This document shows, piece by piece, positions 16,744 through 24,888 of a stretch of 64,000 bases of DNA. The position numbers and the translations under genes were made by a program. Source of the stretch: Pseudobdellovibrionaceae bacterium. Lineage in GTDB: Bacteria > Bdellovibrionota > Bdellovibrionia > Bdellovibrionales > UBA1609. Under the pieces are notes generated by a model that saw nothing but the letters and a program-made list of their open reading frames with translations, was not told where the DNA came from and made no database searches. Position 1 is the stretch's first letter, and every line of letters starts with the position of its first letter. The DNA lies in NCBI GenBank assembly GCA_020635075.1, contig JACKAM010000003.1, positions 574,848-638,847 of the forward strand. The letters run 5' to 3'.

Positions 16744-19700
16744 TCATGACTCAACAAGCTTCGATTTTGGAATGCTGGCGACCTCAAAGTTACCTGTCCG
16801 GTGCTTCTTCAATGCCAACAGGAAGGCCTTGGCCGCATCACTCTCCGTAATACAGGGAACGGAATAGTCGATGCAACTGCGACGGATTCCAAAACTTGTT
16901 TCAATTGACTGTCGGCCGGACGTAGTATTCATCACCACCGCCACCTGTCCGGATCGAATTCGGTCCACGCAATGAGGACGCCCTTCCTGCACCTTTTTGA
17001 CTTCGGTTACAGGTAATCCCAATTGACGAATAAATTGGGCTGTCCCAGCAGTCGCGGACAAATCGTAGCCCATCTCAATCAAATCCCTCATGACAGGAGC
17101 CAACTCGGCCTTGTCCTTATTGCGCAAAGAGAGGAAAACCTCTCCCTTGATGGGAAAAGTCATTTGACTGGAAAATAAGGCCTTAAGAAGGGCTTCCGAA
17201 TAATCGTCGCCTCTCCCCATGCTCTCACCAGTTGACTTCATTTCAGGACCCAAAATGGTGTCGGCTTCAGCAAATTTCTTAAAGGGGAAAACAACACCCT
17301 TCACGCTGACTTTATCCACCTCACTCCACCGGTACTGCTCCGGCTTGACCCGATTCTTGTCCCAACCCAACATGGCCATAACGCCCAAATCAACCAAGGG
17401 TATGGCACTGGCTTTGGCAATAAAAGGAACACTCCGAGAAGATCTGGGGTTAGCTTCAAGCATAAAAATTTGATCGTCTTTAATCGCCAATTGTAAGTTC
17501 AAAAAACCTATGACCCCCAGACGGTCCGCTAAAGCCAGACTCAATCTTTCAATGCGTTCACTTGTGTCAGGTTTGAGCCTTTGGGGAGGGAGGACTCCCA
17601 TGCTGTCGCCACTATGAACACCAGCGGCCTCAATATGTTCAATCACTCCGCCAATGAGAGACCAGTCCTTGCCGCGCACCAAGTCCACATCCACCTCTAA
17701 GGCACGTTCCAGAAATTGATCCATTAAACAGGGCATAGCCTTGGAAATGTAAGCTCCGTGCCGGTCGAAATAAGACTGTAGTTCCTCTTCAGCCTCAATA
17801 ATTTCCATGCGCCGACCACCCAACACGTAGCTGGGACGACAAATCAGAGGATAGCCAACACGTGCAGCAATTTCCATGGCCTCATCCAATCCTGAGGCCA
17901 TGCCAGACTCAGGAATTTGGAACTGAAGTTCGTGGCAAACCTTGGCAAACTGACCTCTGTCTTCGGCCAGATCAATCGCCTCAAGGGAGGAGCCCAACAA
18001 GTTAAAGCCCTGAGCCACAATACTCGGCGCCAATGAAATGGGTGTTTGCCCGCCAAGCTGACAGACCACGCCCCGGGGCTGCAAATAGCGCAAAACTTCT
18101 AAAACATGCTCCTCCGTGAGAGGCTCAAAATAAAGCTCGTTAGAGGTATCGTAATCTGTAGATACAGTCTCCGGGTTGGAGTTGATCATGACAACATGAC
18201 AGCCGGCCCTCTGCAGCTGCCTTACGCTCCGGACGCAGCTATAATCAAATTCAATTCCCTGGCCAATGCGATTTGGACCACTTCCGAGAACAACCACTAT
18301 GTTATCCCTTGGCCGGCGCTCTTCCTGACAACTCCAGTAGGTGGAATACAAATAGGGTGTGGAAGATGCAAACTCACCCGCGCAGGTGTCGACTTTAAAA
18401 AAACAGGGGGTAATCCCCTTGCCCCAACGCAAATCACGAACATCTTGGATGGAACGGCCTGTCCATTTGGCAATACCTGCATCGGAAAAGCCAAGTCTCT
18501 TGGCCTTCAGCAGGAGTTGATCTGTTAGTTCCTCTTCCTGAAGACGCTCCTCAAAATCACAGATTTCCTTTATCTGTTCCAAAAACCAAGGAGTAATTTG
18601 AGTCAAATGGTGGGCTTCCTCCACTCTCATGCCATCTCTGAACGCCTGAAAAAGACAATAGAGACGATTGCTATTGGGATAGGTGAGCTGATCCTCCGTG
18701 TAACTGACGACCGGAAAGCCTTCGGCATGATCTTCGAGCGAATGGACCGCCTTGTGCAGCGACTCCTTTAGGGTCCTGCCAATACTCATCACTTCGCCAA
18801 CACTCTTCATCTGAGTGGTCAAAACGTCCTTCGACCCGGCAAACTTCTCAAAAGCAAATCTTGGTATCTTGGTGACCACATAATCAAGGGCTGGTTCGTA
18901 ACAGGAAGGCGTTGTACCTGTAATATCATTGCGGATTTCATCCAGCTCATAGCCTACAGCAAGAAGCGCGGCGATTTTAGCAATGGGAAAGCCCGTTGCC
19001 TTACTGGCTAATGCTGACGACCGGCTGACCCGGGGGTTCATCTCAATGACTAGACGATCACCTGTTTTGGGGTCGACAGCAAACTGGATATTTGCCCCCC
19101 CAGTTTCCACACCGACGGCTTCGATGATTTTTTTCGCTTCATCACGCATGGCCTGGTATTGACGATCAGTTAACGTCTGCTGCGGAGCCACGGTAATGCT
19201 GTCACCCGTGTGAACACCACAAGGGTCAATGTTTTCAATAGAGCAGATGACAACAAAAGTGCCGGCACGGTCACGCATGACCTCAAGCTCGAACTCCTTC
19301 CAACCCATGATGCTCTCTTCGACAAGAACTTCAGAAGTTGGACTCTCATGCAAGGCTGTAGCGAGTTTACCTTTGTACTCCTCCAAGGAGAAGGCCACAC
19401 CACCGCCGCCTCCACCCAAGGTGTAGTTGGGACGCAGGATGAGTGGAAAACCTATGCGATCGGCAACCGCCAGACCCTGTTCAAAAGTGCGCACCATCTC
19501 GCTCTGGGGATACTTGGCACCAATTGAGTCCAGAAGGGCACGAAACTCTTCACGATCCTCGGCAGCCTTGATGGTTTCGACTTTTGCTCCCAAAAGTTCG
19601 ATCCCCAACTCGTTGAGAACTCCCGCCTTGTCCAATTCAAGAGCGAGATTGAGCGCCGTCTGCCCCCCCAAAGTAGGAATCAGGGCGTCGGGCCGCTCCT

Positions 19701-19938
19701 TCTCTAGGACTTTTTTTACAAACTGGAGCTTGAGAGGTTCAATGTAGACTCTTGTCGCCAACTCAGGGTCTGTCATGATTGTTGCTGGGTTTGAATTGAT
19801 GAGGATAACCTCGTACCCTTCCTTCATCAAAGCCTTGCAGGCTTGAGTGCCTGAGTAATCAAATTCGCAAGCCTGACCGATAACAATCGGACCGCTCCCT
19901 AACAAAACCACCTTACTAATGTCTTGGCGTTTTCCCAC
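16744..19938 (-). CDS. carB: Carbamoyl-phosphate synthase large subunit
   Basis: 1064 residues, the full family length. The N-terminus MGKRQDISKVVLLGSGPIVI and the repeated ATP-grasp halves are clear: each half has its phosphate-site start (GSGPIVIGQACEFDYSG; GSGPNRIGQGIEFDYS), glycine-rich loops and EMNPRVSRSSALASKATG / EANPRSSRSVPFIAKAS. The C-terminal 120 residues form the MGS-like allosteric domain. It makes carbamoyl phosphate from ammonia (supplied by CarA), bicarbonate and 2 ATP. It starts two bases after the unknown gene that separates it from carA and ends the pyrB–carA–x–carB run. Confidence 0.97.
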   Translation of the reverse strand: MGKRQDISKVVLLGSGPIVIGQACEFDYSGTQACKALMKEGYEVILINSNPATIMTDPELATRVYIEPLKLQFVKKVLEKERPDALIPTLGGQTALNLALELDKAGVLNELGIELLGAKVETIKAAEDREEFRALLDSIGAKYPQSEMVRTFEQGLAVADRIGFPLILRPNYTLGGGGGGVAFSLEEYKGKLATALHESPTSEVLVEESIMGWKEFELEVMRDRAGTFVVICSIENIDPCGVHTGDSITVAPQQTLTDRQYQAMRDEAKKIIEAVGVETGGANIQFAVDPKTGDRLVIEMNPRVSRSSALASKATGFPIAKIAALLAVGYELDEIRNDITGTTPSCYEPALDYVVTKIPRFAFEKFAGSKDVLTTQMKSVGEVMSIGRTLKESLHKAVHSLEDHAEGFPVVSYTEDQLTYPNSNRLYCLFQAFRDGMRVEEAHHLTQITPWFLEQIKEICDFEERLQEEELTDQLLLKAKRLGFSDAGIAKWTGRSIQDVRDLRWGKGITPCFFKVDTCAGEFASSTPYLYSTYWSCQEERRPRDNIVVVLGSGPNRIGQGIEFDYSCVRSVRQLQRAGCHVVMINSNPETVSTDYDTSNELYFEPLTEEHVLEVLRYLQPRGVVCQLGGQTPISLAPSIVAQGFNLLGSSLEAIDLAEDRGQFAKVCHELQFQIPESGMASGLDEAMEIAARVGYPLICRPSYVLGGRRMEIIEAEEELQSYFDRHGAYISKAMPCLMDQFLERALEVDVDLVRGKDWSLIGGVIEHIEAAGVHSGDSMGVLPPQRLKPDTSERIERLSLALADRLGVIGFLNLQLAIKDDQIFMLEANPRSSRSVPFIAKASAIPLVDLGVMAMLGWDKNRVKPEQYRWSEVDKVSVKGVVFPFKKFAEADTILGPEMKSTGESMGRGDDYSEALLKALFSSQMTFPIKGEVFLSLRNKDKAELAPVMRDLIEMGYDLSATAGTAQFIRQLGLPVTEVKKVQEGRPHCVDRIRSGQVAVVMNTTSGRQSIETSFGIRRSCIDYSVPCITESDAAKAFLLALKKHRTGNFEVASIPKSKLVES

Positions 19939-19940
19939 GG

Positions 19941-20603
19941 CTAAATTCTCAATCTTGGTTCGTTGGTATAGATTTCTTTAATGTCCACATGCCGGTATTG
20001 TTCAAATTTATACCGCATCTTGAAGAGCTTCATGATGAGCATCTCCTTTTCCTTCAAACGCTCTCCCTCATCCTTAGTTTTTCGCACACGCTTAATTTCT
20101 TTGAGGATGTACTTGGTTGCATTTGGCGGATGAAAACAAAACGACTGGGTAAAGATGTAGGTGTCTGCCGAAGGAATCAGCCTAGCTTCAAATAATTGAT
20201 CTCTTTCAAAGCCGATTGTCACGGCTGAGTTCTTAATGACCAACTTTTCGTTTGCAAACAGGTCTTTGATATACACGTCGCCATTTTTCGTCTTCAGGAA
20301 CTCGAATATGGAATGGCGATTCTGATCTAGCAAATCCAACTGAGTGCTCTCATCTGAATTCAAGCTCAGTGAAATCCTCCCCGCCTTGACTGATTTAATA
20401 GGGGAAACGCCTTGACCACCAAATGGACGAGAAAATAAAAACCAATCCATAAACTGAGTCATCTTCTGTTCGAAGTCGGAAGACTCCTCATCGAAAACAC
20501 CGGCGCTTTCGAAAAACTGTTTTTTGGCTGCATTAACTTCCCCGGCGTAATCACCCGATGAAAAATGCTGCATGAGTTTTTCAATTAGACCATCGTAATT
20601 CAT
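19941..20603 (-). CDS. Unknown protein encoded between carA and carB
   Basis: 220 residues, cytoplasmic (no signal peptide, no membrane segment). It overlaps the carA end by four bases and ends two bases before carB, so it must be made with both subunits. The N-terminal half is helical and acidic (MNYDGLIEKLMQHFSS, AAKKQFFESAG); the middle looks beta-rich (DVYIKDLFANEKLVIKNS); the C-terminal third is charged and helical (RVRKTKDEGERLKEKEMLIM). I recognise no domain. Its position suggests a role tied to carbamoyl phosphate or simple hitch-hiking; the sequence does not decide. Confidence 0.75.
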   Translation of the reverse strand: MNYDGLIEKLMQHFSSGDYAGEVNAAKKQFFESAGVFDEESSDFEQKMTQFMDWFLFSRPFGGQGVSPIKSVKAGRISLSLNSDESTQLDLLDQNRHSIFEFLKTKNGDVYIKDLFANEKLVIKNSAVTIGFERDQLFEARLIPSADTYIFTQSFCFHPPNATKYILKEIKRVRKTKDEGERLKEKEMLIMKLFKMRYKFEQYRHVDIKEIYTNEPRLRI

Positions 20604-21670
20604 ACCAACTGCTTCACAAAATAATCAAATAGGGCAACCGCATCGTGAGGACCCGGATGGCTCTCCGGGTGAAACTGAACACTCATACACTTTTTCGCCT
20701 CACACTGAATCCCGCTGACCGTGTTATCATTCAAATTCACATGGGTGACCCGCACCCCTTCGGGAAGGGTTTCACCATCCACCGCATAGCCGTGGTTCTG
20801 ACTCGTCACGTAAATGGTCTTTAATAGATCATCGCGAATGGGATGATTACTTCCCCTGTGACCGAACTTGAGTTTATAGGTATTAGCTCCCAAGGCCAAG
20901 GACAGGATCTGATGCCCCATGCAGATGCCAAAAATAAAGCGCCATCCTAAGAGTTCACGCACTGTCTCCACAGCAATTTGCACATCAGAGGGGTTGCCGG
21001 GGCCATTAGACAGCATGATCCCATCCGGGCTCCAATCTCTGATTTCTTGGCCTGAAGTTCGACTTGGGAAGATGCGCAACTGAGAGCACCGCTGCCTGAG
21101 TTCCCGCAAAATATTGGTTTTACAGCCAAAATCCAAAACTGCGAGGCGTGGCCCTCCCGGCACCTCCCCTTGAAGATCATAGGCCTCTTTGCAGGTCATC
21201 TGAAACACCCAGTCGGGATCCCCTTCCTTGGCCTGCGAAATCAGTGGGTGTGCCTGCGCCCTGGCCTCGGCCTCAGAATCTGCCGATACCATGGCACCCC
21301 AAACCGTTCCCTGCTCGCGTAGCTGGATCACCAACCGACGAGTGTCCACCTCCTCCATCACGGGTACGCCCTTTTCGATCAGCTTTTCTTTCCAACTCAT
21401 GTCACGATCCGAATTCTGAATTTCCAGACAAACAAAGCCGCGAATCGATAGATTTCCGGATTCCCATACCTCGTCCGATTCACCATAGTTCCCCTGCATT
21501 GGAGCGGTCGTCACAAGTATCTGAGAAAAATAAGACGGGTCCGTAGCCATTTCTTCGTAGCCACTATGAGAGGTATTGAAGACAACCTCCCCTGCCTGAG
21601 GCTTCCCACCAAGCCAGGTTCCCGAAAACACGGCCCCTGATTCCAGAACCAAATATCCTTGTCGCTCCAT
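20600..21670 (-). CDS. carA: Carbamoyl-phosphate synthase small subunit (glutaminase)
   Basis: 356 residues from the ATG at 21670; an in-frame GTG at 21673 adds one codon. The N-terminal CPSase-small domain starts GYLVLESGAVFSGTWLG. The class I glutamine amidotransferase domain has the nucleophile in FGICMGHQILSLALG and the His–Glu pair in VQFHPESHPGP, plus LSNGPGNPSD. It hydrolyses glutamine and channels ammonia to CarB. Its start codon overlaps the pyrB stop (TGATG), which supports coupling. Confidence 0.96.
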   Translation of the reverse strand: MERQGYLVLESGAVFSGTWLGGKPQAGEVVFNTSHSGYEEMATDPSYFSQILVTTAPMQGNYGESDEVWESGNLSIRGFVCLEIQNSDRDMSWKEKLIEKGVPVMEEVDTRRLVIQLREQGTVWGAMVSADSEAEARAQAHPLISQAKEGDPDWVFQMTCKEAYDLQGEVPGGPRLAVLDFGCKTNILRELRQRCSQLRIFPSRTSGQEIRDWSPDGIMLSNGPGNPSDVQIAVETVRELLGWRFIFGICMGHQILSLALGANTYKLKFGHRGSNHPIRDDLLKTIYVTSQNHGYAVDGETLPEGVRVTHVNLNDNTVSGIQCEAKKCMSVQFHPESHPGPHDAVALFDYFVKQLV

Positions 21671-22623
21671 CACTTCGCCTCGACTTCCATGCCCATCACC
21701 AGGGTCATCAGGGCCGCTCGCACAAACATTCCATTAGTCACCTGGGTCAACACCAAACATTGCGGATTCTGTAACACCTGAGGTGAAAACTCAACTCCAT
21801 GGATGACTGGGCCGGGGTGCATAAGCAGACCCTTGGGCCCCATTAACTTCAAATGCTCCTGTTTGACCTGAAAATTATCCCGATACTCGGCCAGAGCAAA
21901 GGACTCACTTTTGTCGCCATGGCGTTCTGTTTGGATTCTCAGCCCCATCAAGACATCACACCAGGATGCCGCTTCTTTAAGGTTGGTGAACTTCCTCACC
22001 CCATCCCACGGCTCTTCCTGAGGCAACATGGATTTGGGTCCACAGACGGCCACTTCCACTCCTCTTGCAGTCAGCAAACGCAAATTCGAATTGGCCACGC
22101 GACTGTGGACGACGTCCCCTACGATCAAGACCTTTTTGCCCCTGAGCTCACCCAAAGCTTCCTGAATAGTAAAAGCATCCAGTAAAGCCTGGGTCGGGTG
22201 TTCCGTGGTTCCACTCCCGGCATTAATAATGGGACACCCCAAATCAGGAAGAGTGGCATCCACATCAGGGGAGTTCCCATAGCGGAGCACCATAAGATCA
22301 GGAAGCATGGCCGCAATATTTTTAAGAGTATCTGGAAGACTTTCTCCCTTGATAAGGCTGGACGAGGAGACACTATCAAATACGAAGGAATCGAGGCCGA
22401 GACGGTAGGCTGCCGTTTGAAAACTGATTCGAGTGCGAGTGCTGGGTTCCAGAAAAACCATAGCCACGAGCCCCGGGCTAGCAGACCGGGGACGAATCAA
22501 GTGGTCAAAGCCCCTCTTTTTAGCGAACTCCTCCTTGAAGGTCTTGGCTCGGGAAAAAAGGAGGCTCACTTGTTCTTGATTGAGGCTTTCGACGCTAAGA
22601 AAGGATTCTCCGGCGAACGACAT
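21670..22623 (-). CDS. pyrB: Aspartate carbamoyltransferase catalytic subunit
   Basis: 317 residues. Carbamoyl-phosphate-binding motif EPSTRTRISFQTAAYRLG, the GTTEHPTQALLD motif and the substrate loop MHPGPVIHGVEF are all intact. No pyrI regulatory gene lies next to it, so the enzyme may be unregulated or use another partner. It catalyses the first committed step of pyrimidine synthesis with the carbamoyl phosphate made by the two downstream car genes. It lies 34 bp after the third lepB paralogue on the same strand. Confidence 0.96.
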   Translation of the reverse strand: MSFAGESFLSVESLNQEQVSLLFSRAKTFKEEFAKKRGFDHLIRPRSASPGLVAMVFLEPSTRTRISFQTAAYRLGLDSFVFDSVSSSSLIKGESLPDTLKNIAAMLPDLMVLRYGNSPDVDATLPDLGCPIINAGSGTTEHPTQALLDAFTIQEALGELRGKKVLIVGDVVHSRVANSNLRLLTARGVEVAVCGPKSMLPQEEPWDGVRKFTNLKEAASWCDVLMGLRIQTERHGDKSESFALAEYRDNFQVKQEHLKLMGPKGLLMHPGPVIHGVEFSPQVLQNPQCLVLTQVTNGMFVRAALMTLVMGMEVEAK

Positions 22624-22657
22624 TAGGCGAGACTATAACCACGCTCTGCCTCCCCAG

Positions 22658-23383
22658 TCAATCGACGACCTGCAATACTCGCGACCATCGCATATTTGGC
22701 AAAAGGCTCTTTTCGGAATCCTCCCACCCCAGAGAGAGCCAAATCACTCCCGCCCGGGCCTCCAAGGACCTGATGGAGATGAGTCCCCACTTGCGAGAAT
22801 CTTCGCCGTGATCCCGATTGTCGCTCAATACAAAAAGGTGGCCAGGCGGAACCACCAAGGGACCGTAGTTTTCTGTTTTGGTCACGGCTCCGATCAGAAT
22901 TTGATGACGAAAGCCGCCCCATGCCTCTTCAACCACCACCCCCTGGCTCCCACCATCCTCGCCAGACAAGGGAGCTCCCTTTGCGGTCTGATAAGTGGCC
23001 TTTTTACCATTGAGAATCAGCCGTTTTCCCTGTATGCGGATTCGATCACCTGGGAGCCCAACCACCCGTTTAATGCAGCTGACAGATGGGTCATAGGGGC
23101 AGCGAAAAATCACCACCTCCCCGCGGTTCGGCGGATGCCCGCCCACCCGGTTGCCACCGCTAAACGGTAACTGGAAGCCAAATGGCAGCTTGTAGGCAAA
23201 AATGAAATCGCCGGGCAACAAAGTGGGGGACATGGCCAGGGTGGGAATTCGATAAGCCGACACCACGAAGGATCGAACGATAAAGGCGAGCAACACCGCA
23301 AGAATCAGGGCTTCTGCATATTCACGCAAAAGAAATTTCAGTGATACCTGAATTGCCGAGTGGCCGGCTTTATGGGACTTCAC
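22658..23383 (-). CDS. Signal peptidase I paralogue with the catalytic serine replaced by alanine
   Basis: 241 residues from a GTG preceded by GGGAGGG. An N-terminal membrane helix (about 25–42) leads into box B, which reads YRIPTLAMSPTLLPGD where the two upstream paralogues read YVIPSGSM(I/L)PTLL. The nucleophile position is Ala50 (codon GCC). The general-base lysine is kept (CIKRVVGLPGD, Lys105), and box E reads SDNRDHGEDSR instead of GDNRDNSxDSR. The fold is therefore preserved but the active site cannot work as a Ser/Lys protease. Probably a regulatory or substrate-binding pseudoenzyme working with the two active LepB proteins encoded just upstream. Staphylococcal SpsA is a known inactive relative. 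Confidence 0.85.
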   Translation of the reverse strand: MKSHKAGHSAIQVSLKFLLREYAEALILAVLLAFIVRSFVVSAYRIPTLAMSPTLLPGDFIFAYKLPFGFQLPFSGGNRVGGHPPNRGEVVIFRCPYDPSVSCIKRVVGLPGDRIRIQGKRLILNGKKATYQTAKGAPLSGEDGGSQGVVVEEAWGGFRHQILIGAVTKTENYGPLVVPPGHLFVLSDNRDHGEDSRKWGLISIRSLEARAGVIWLSLGWEDSEKSLLPNMRWSRVLQVVD

Positions 23384-23395
23384 CCACCCTCCCGT

Positions 23396-24145
23396 CTAGC
23401 GAATCAGGTGAAAAAATCGCTTCCAGCGCAAATGGGACGGATCACAAAGAAATGGAGCTGTTTCCATCGTCTGCGTACAACTCAACCACACAATCGTGGC
23501 TCTTCCCAGCAGATTATCCATAGGTAGACTTCCCCATACGCGACTGTCCCTGGAGTTGTCCCGGTTGTCACCCATCAGAAATATCTGCCCCTCCGGTACT
23601 TCATAAGGGTCTTCCGGCCAGCGATAGCCACTGCGGCTAAGCATTCCCCGGTGGGATCGCCCCCCGAATGTCTCCTCGAAAAAATTAAAGCCTGAAAAGT
23701 CGCCCCCGATGTCATGGGGGGTGACTCGGTAGTAGGGGTCCTGAGAGGACGGCTGCTCTTCCGTTATCCGCAACTCCCTTTTTTCAACCGGCTCGCCATT
23801 AATGAGCAGGTGCGCCTCTTCATCCAAAGTGACCTTGTCGCCCGGCAGCCCAACGACCCGCTTGATCATATAAAACCCATCGTCCTCGACAGATCTAAAA
23901 ACCACCACATCACCCCGTTTTGGCGTGGAAAACCGGACTAGCCACTTCTTGGTGAATGGCACGCGAAGTCCAAATACCAGCTTATTGACCAAAATGTGAT
24001 CGTGAATCAACAGGGTCGGAATCATACTGCCGCTGGGAATAACGTAAGGCTCTGCAATCCCCCAACGGATGGTCAAAATCATAAGAATGGCTAAGGCAAA
24101 ACTTAAAAAGGATCTAATAAAGGAGGGGCGATGATCAGTGGACAT
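23396..24145 (-). CDS. lepB: Signal peptidase I (second copy)
   Basis: 249 residues from the ATG at 24145, which overlaps the end of the preceding lepB by 11 bases; a longer frame to 24217 runs deep into that gene. One N-terminal membrane helix (about 12–32), box B YVIPSGSMIPTLL with nucleophile Ser40, box D YMIKRVVGLPGD with base Lys95, and box E MGDNRDNSRDSR. All catalytic residues present. It cleaves signal peptides on the periplasmic face of the inner membrane. Middle of three tandem paralogues. Confidence 0.92.
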   Translation of the reverse strand: MSTDHRPSFIRSFLSFALAILMILTIRWGIAEPYVIPSGSMIPTLLIHDHILVNKLVFGLRVPFTKKWLVRFSTPKRGDVVVFRSVEDDGFYMIKRVVGLPGDKVTLDEEAHLLINGEPVEKRELRITEEQPSSQDPYYRVTPHDIGGDFSGFNFFEETFGGRSHRGMLSRSGYRWPEDPYEVPEGQIFLMGDNRDNSRDSRVWGSLPMDNLLGRATIVWLSCTQTMETAPFLCDPSHLRWKRFFHLIR

Positions 24146-24881
24146 CGTAAAAGAATCGATCCCATCGAAGACTGAAGGGGCTACACAAAAACGAGACCAC
24201 TGGAAGTGTCTTGTCACAACTTAACCACACGAACATGGCTCGCCCCACAACATATTCCCTCGGTACAAATTGCTTTCCTGGCTCCCAAAACCGGCTATCC
24301 TGGGAGTTGTCACGGTTGTCTCCCATAACAAAATAATGCCCTTCGGGCACTTCATAAGGTCCATAGGCCACGTTTGTTTGATCTTCGGTTTTTAGTAAAA
24401 TCGAATGCAGGGAGTGACCCAACTTTTCTTCCCAGTGAACATATCGTCCTTTGGCGCCTGGTCCATCACCCGGGAAGTGCTCATCCCGAAGCCAGTGCAT
24501 TTCCTCAATCAATGCTTGAGGAACTTGTTTTTCAATCAATTCCTCATTAACAAACAAACTACCATTTTCATAAAAAACCCGATCACCAGGAGTTCCGACA
24601 ACCCGCTTGATATAAAACATACTTGGCTTTTCCGGATATTTAAAAACCAGGACATCCCCGCGACTTGGCTCACCAAATTTTACGAGCCAATCGGAAGTAA
24701 AAGGTAGACGCAACCCATAGACAATCTTGTTAACGAATATGTGATCATGCACAAGAAGAGTGGGCAGCATACTGCCAGAAGGAATCACGTAGGCTTCAAT
24801 AAAGGCCCAGCGTATGGTCAGGGCGATAAGCACGGCGATAATGAATGATCCCGCGCCCTCGGTCCAGAACTTCCGCCCCAT
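24135..24881 (-). CDS. lepB: Signal peptidase I (first copy)
   Basis: 248 residues. Membrane helix about 10–30, box B YVIPSGSMLPTLL (Ser37), box D YIKRVVGTPGD (Lys92) and box E MGDNRDNSQDSR are intact, so it should be active. It starts seven bases after lepA, matching the lepA–lepB order of many proteobacteria, and is therefore the likely ancestral copy of the three. The middle insert (about 118–150) differs from the second copy, so substrate preferences may have diverged. Confidence 0.93.
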   Translation of the reverse strand: MGRKFWTEGAGSFIIAVLIALTIRWAFIEAYVIPSGSMLPTLLVHDHIFVNKIVYGLRLPFTSDWLVKFGEPSRGDVLVFKYPEKPSMFYIKRVVGTPGDRVFYENGSLFVNEELIEKQVPQALIEEMHWLRDEHFPGDGPGAKGRYVHWEEKLGHSLHSILLKTEDQTNVAYGPYEVPEGHYFVMGDNRDNSQDSRFWEPGKQFVPREYVVGRAMFVWLSCDKTLPVVSFLCSPFSLRWDRFFYDVH

Positions 24882-24888
24882 AACTAAA

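Noticed and set aside
21148..21546. Plus-strand frame of 132 codons
   Set aside because: Antisense to carA, which has all its catalytic motifs.
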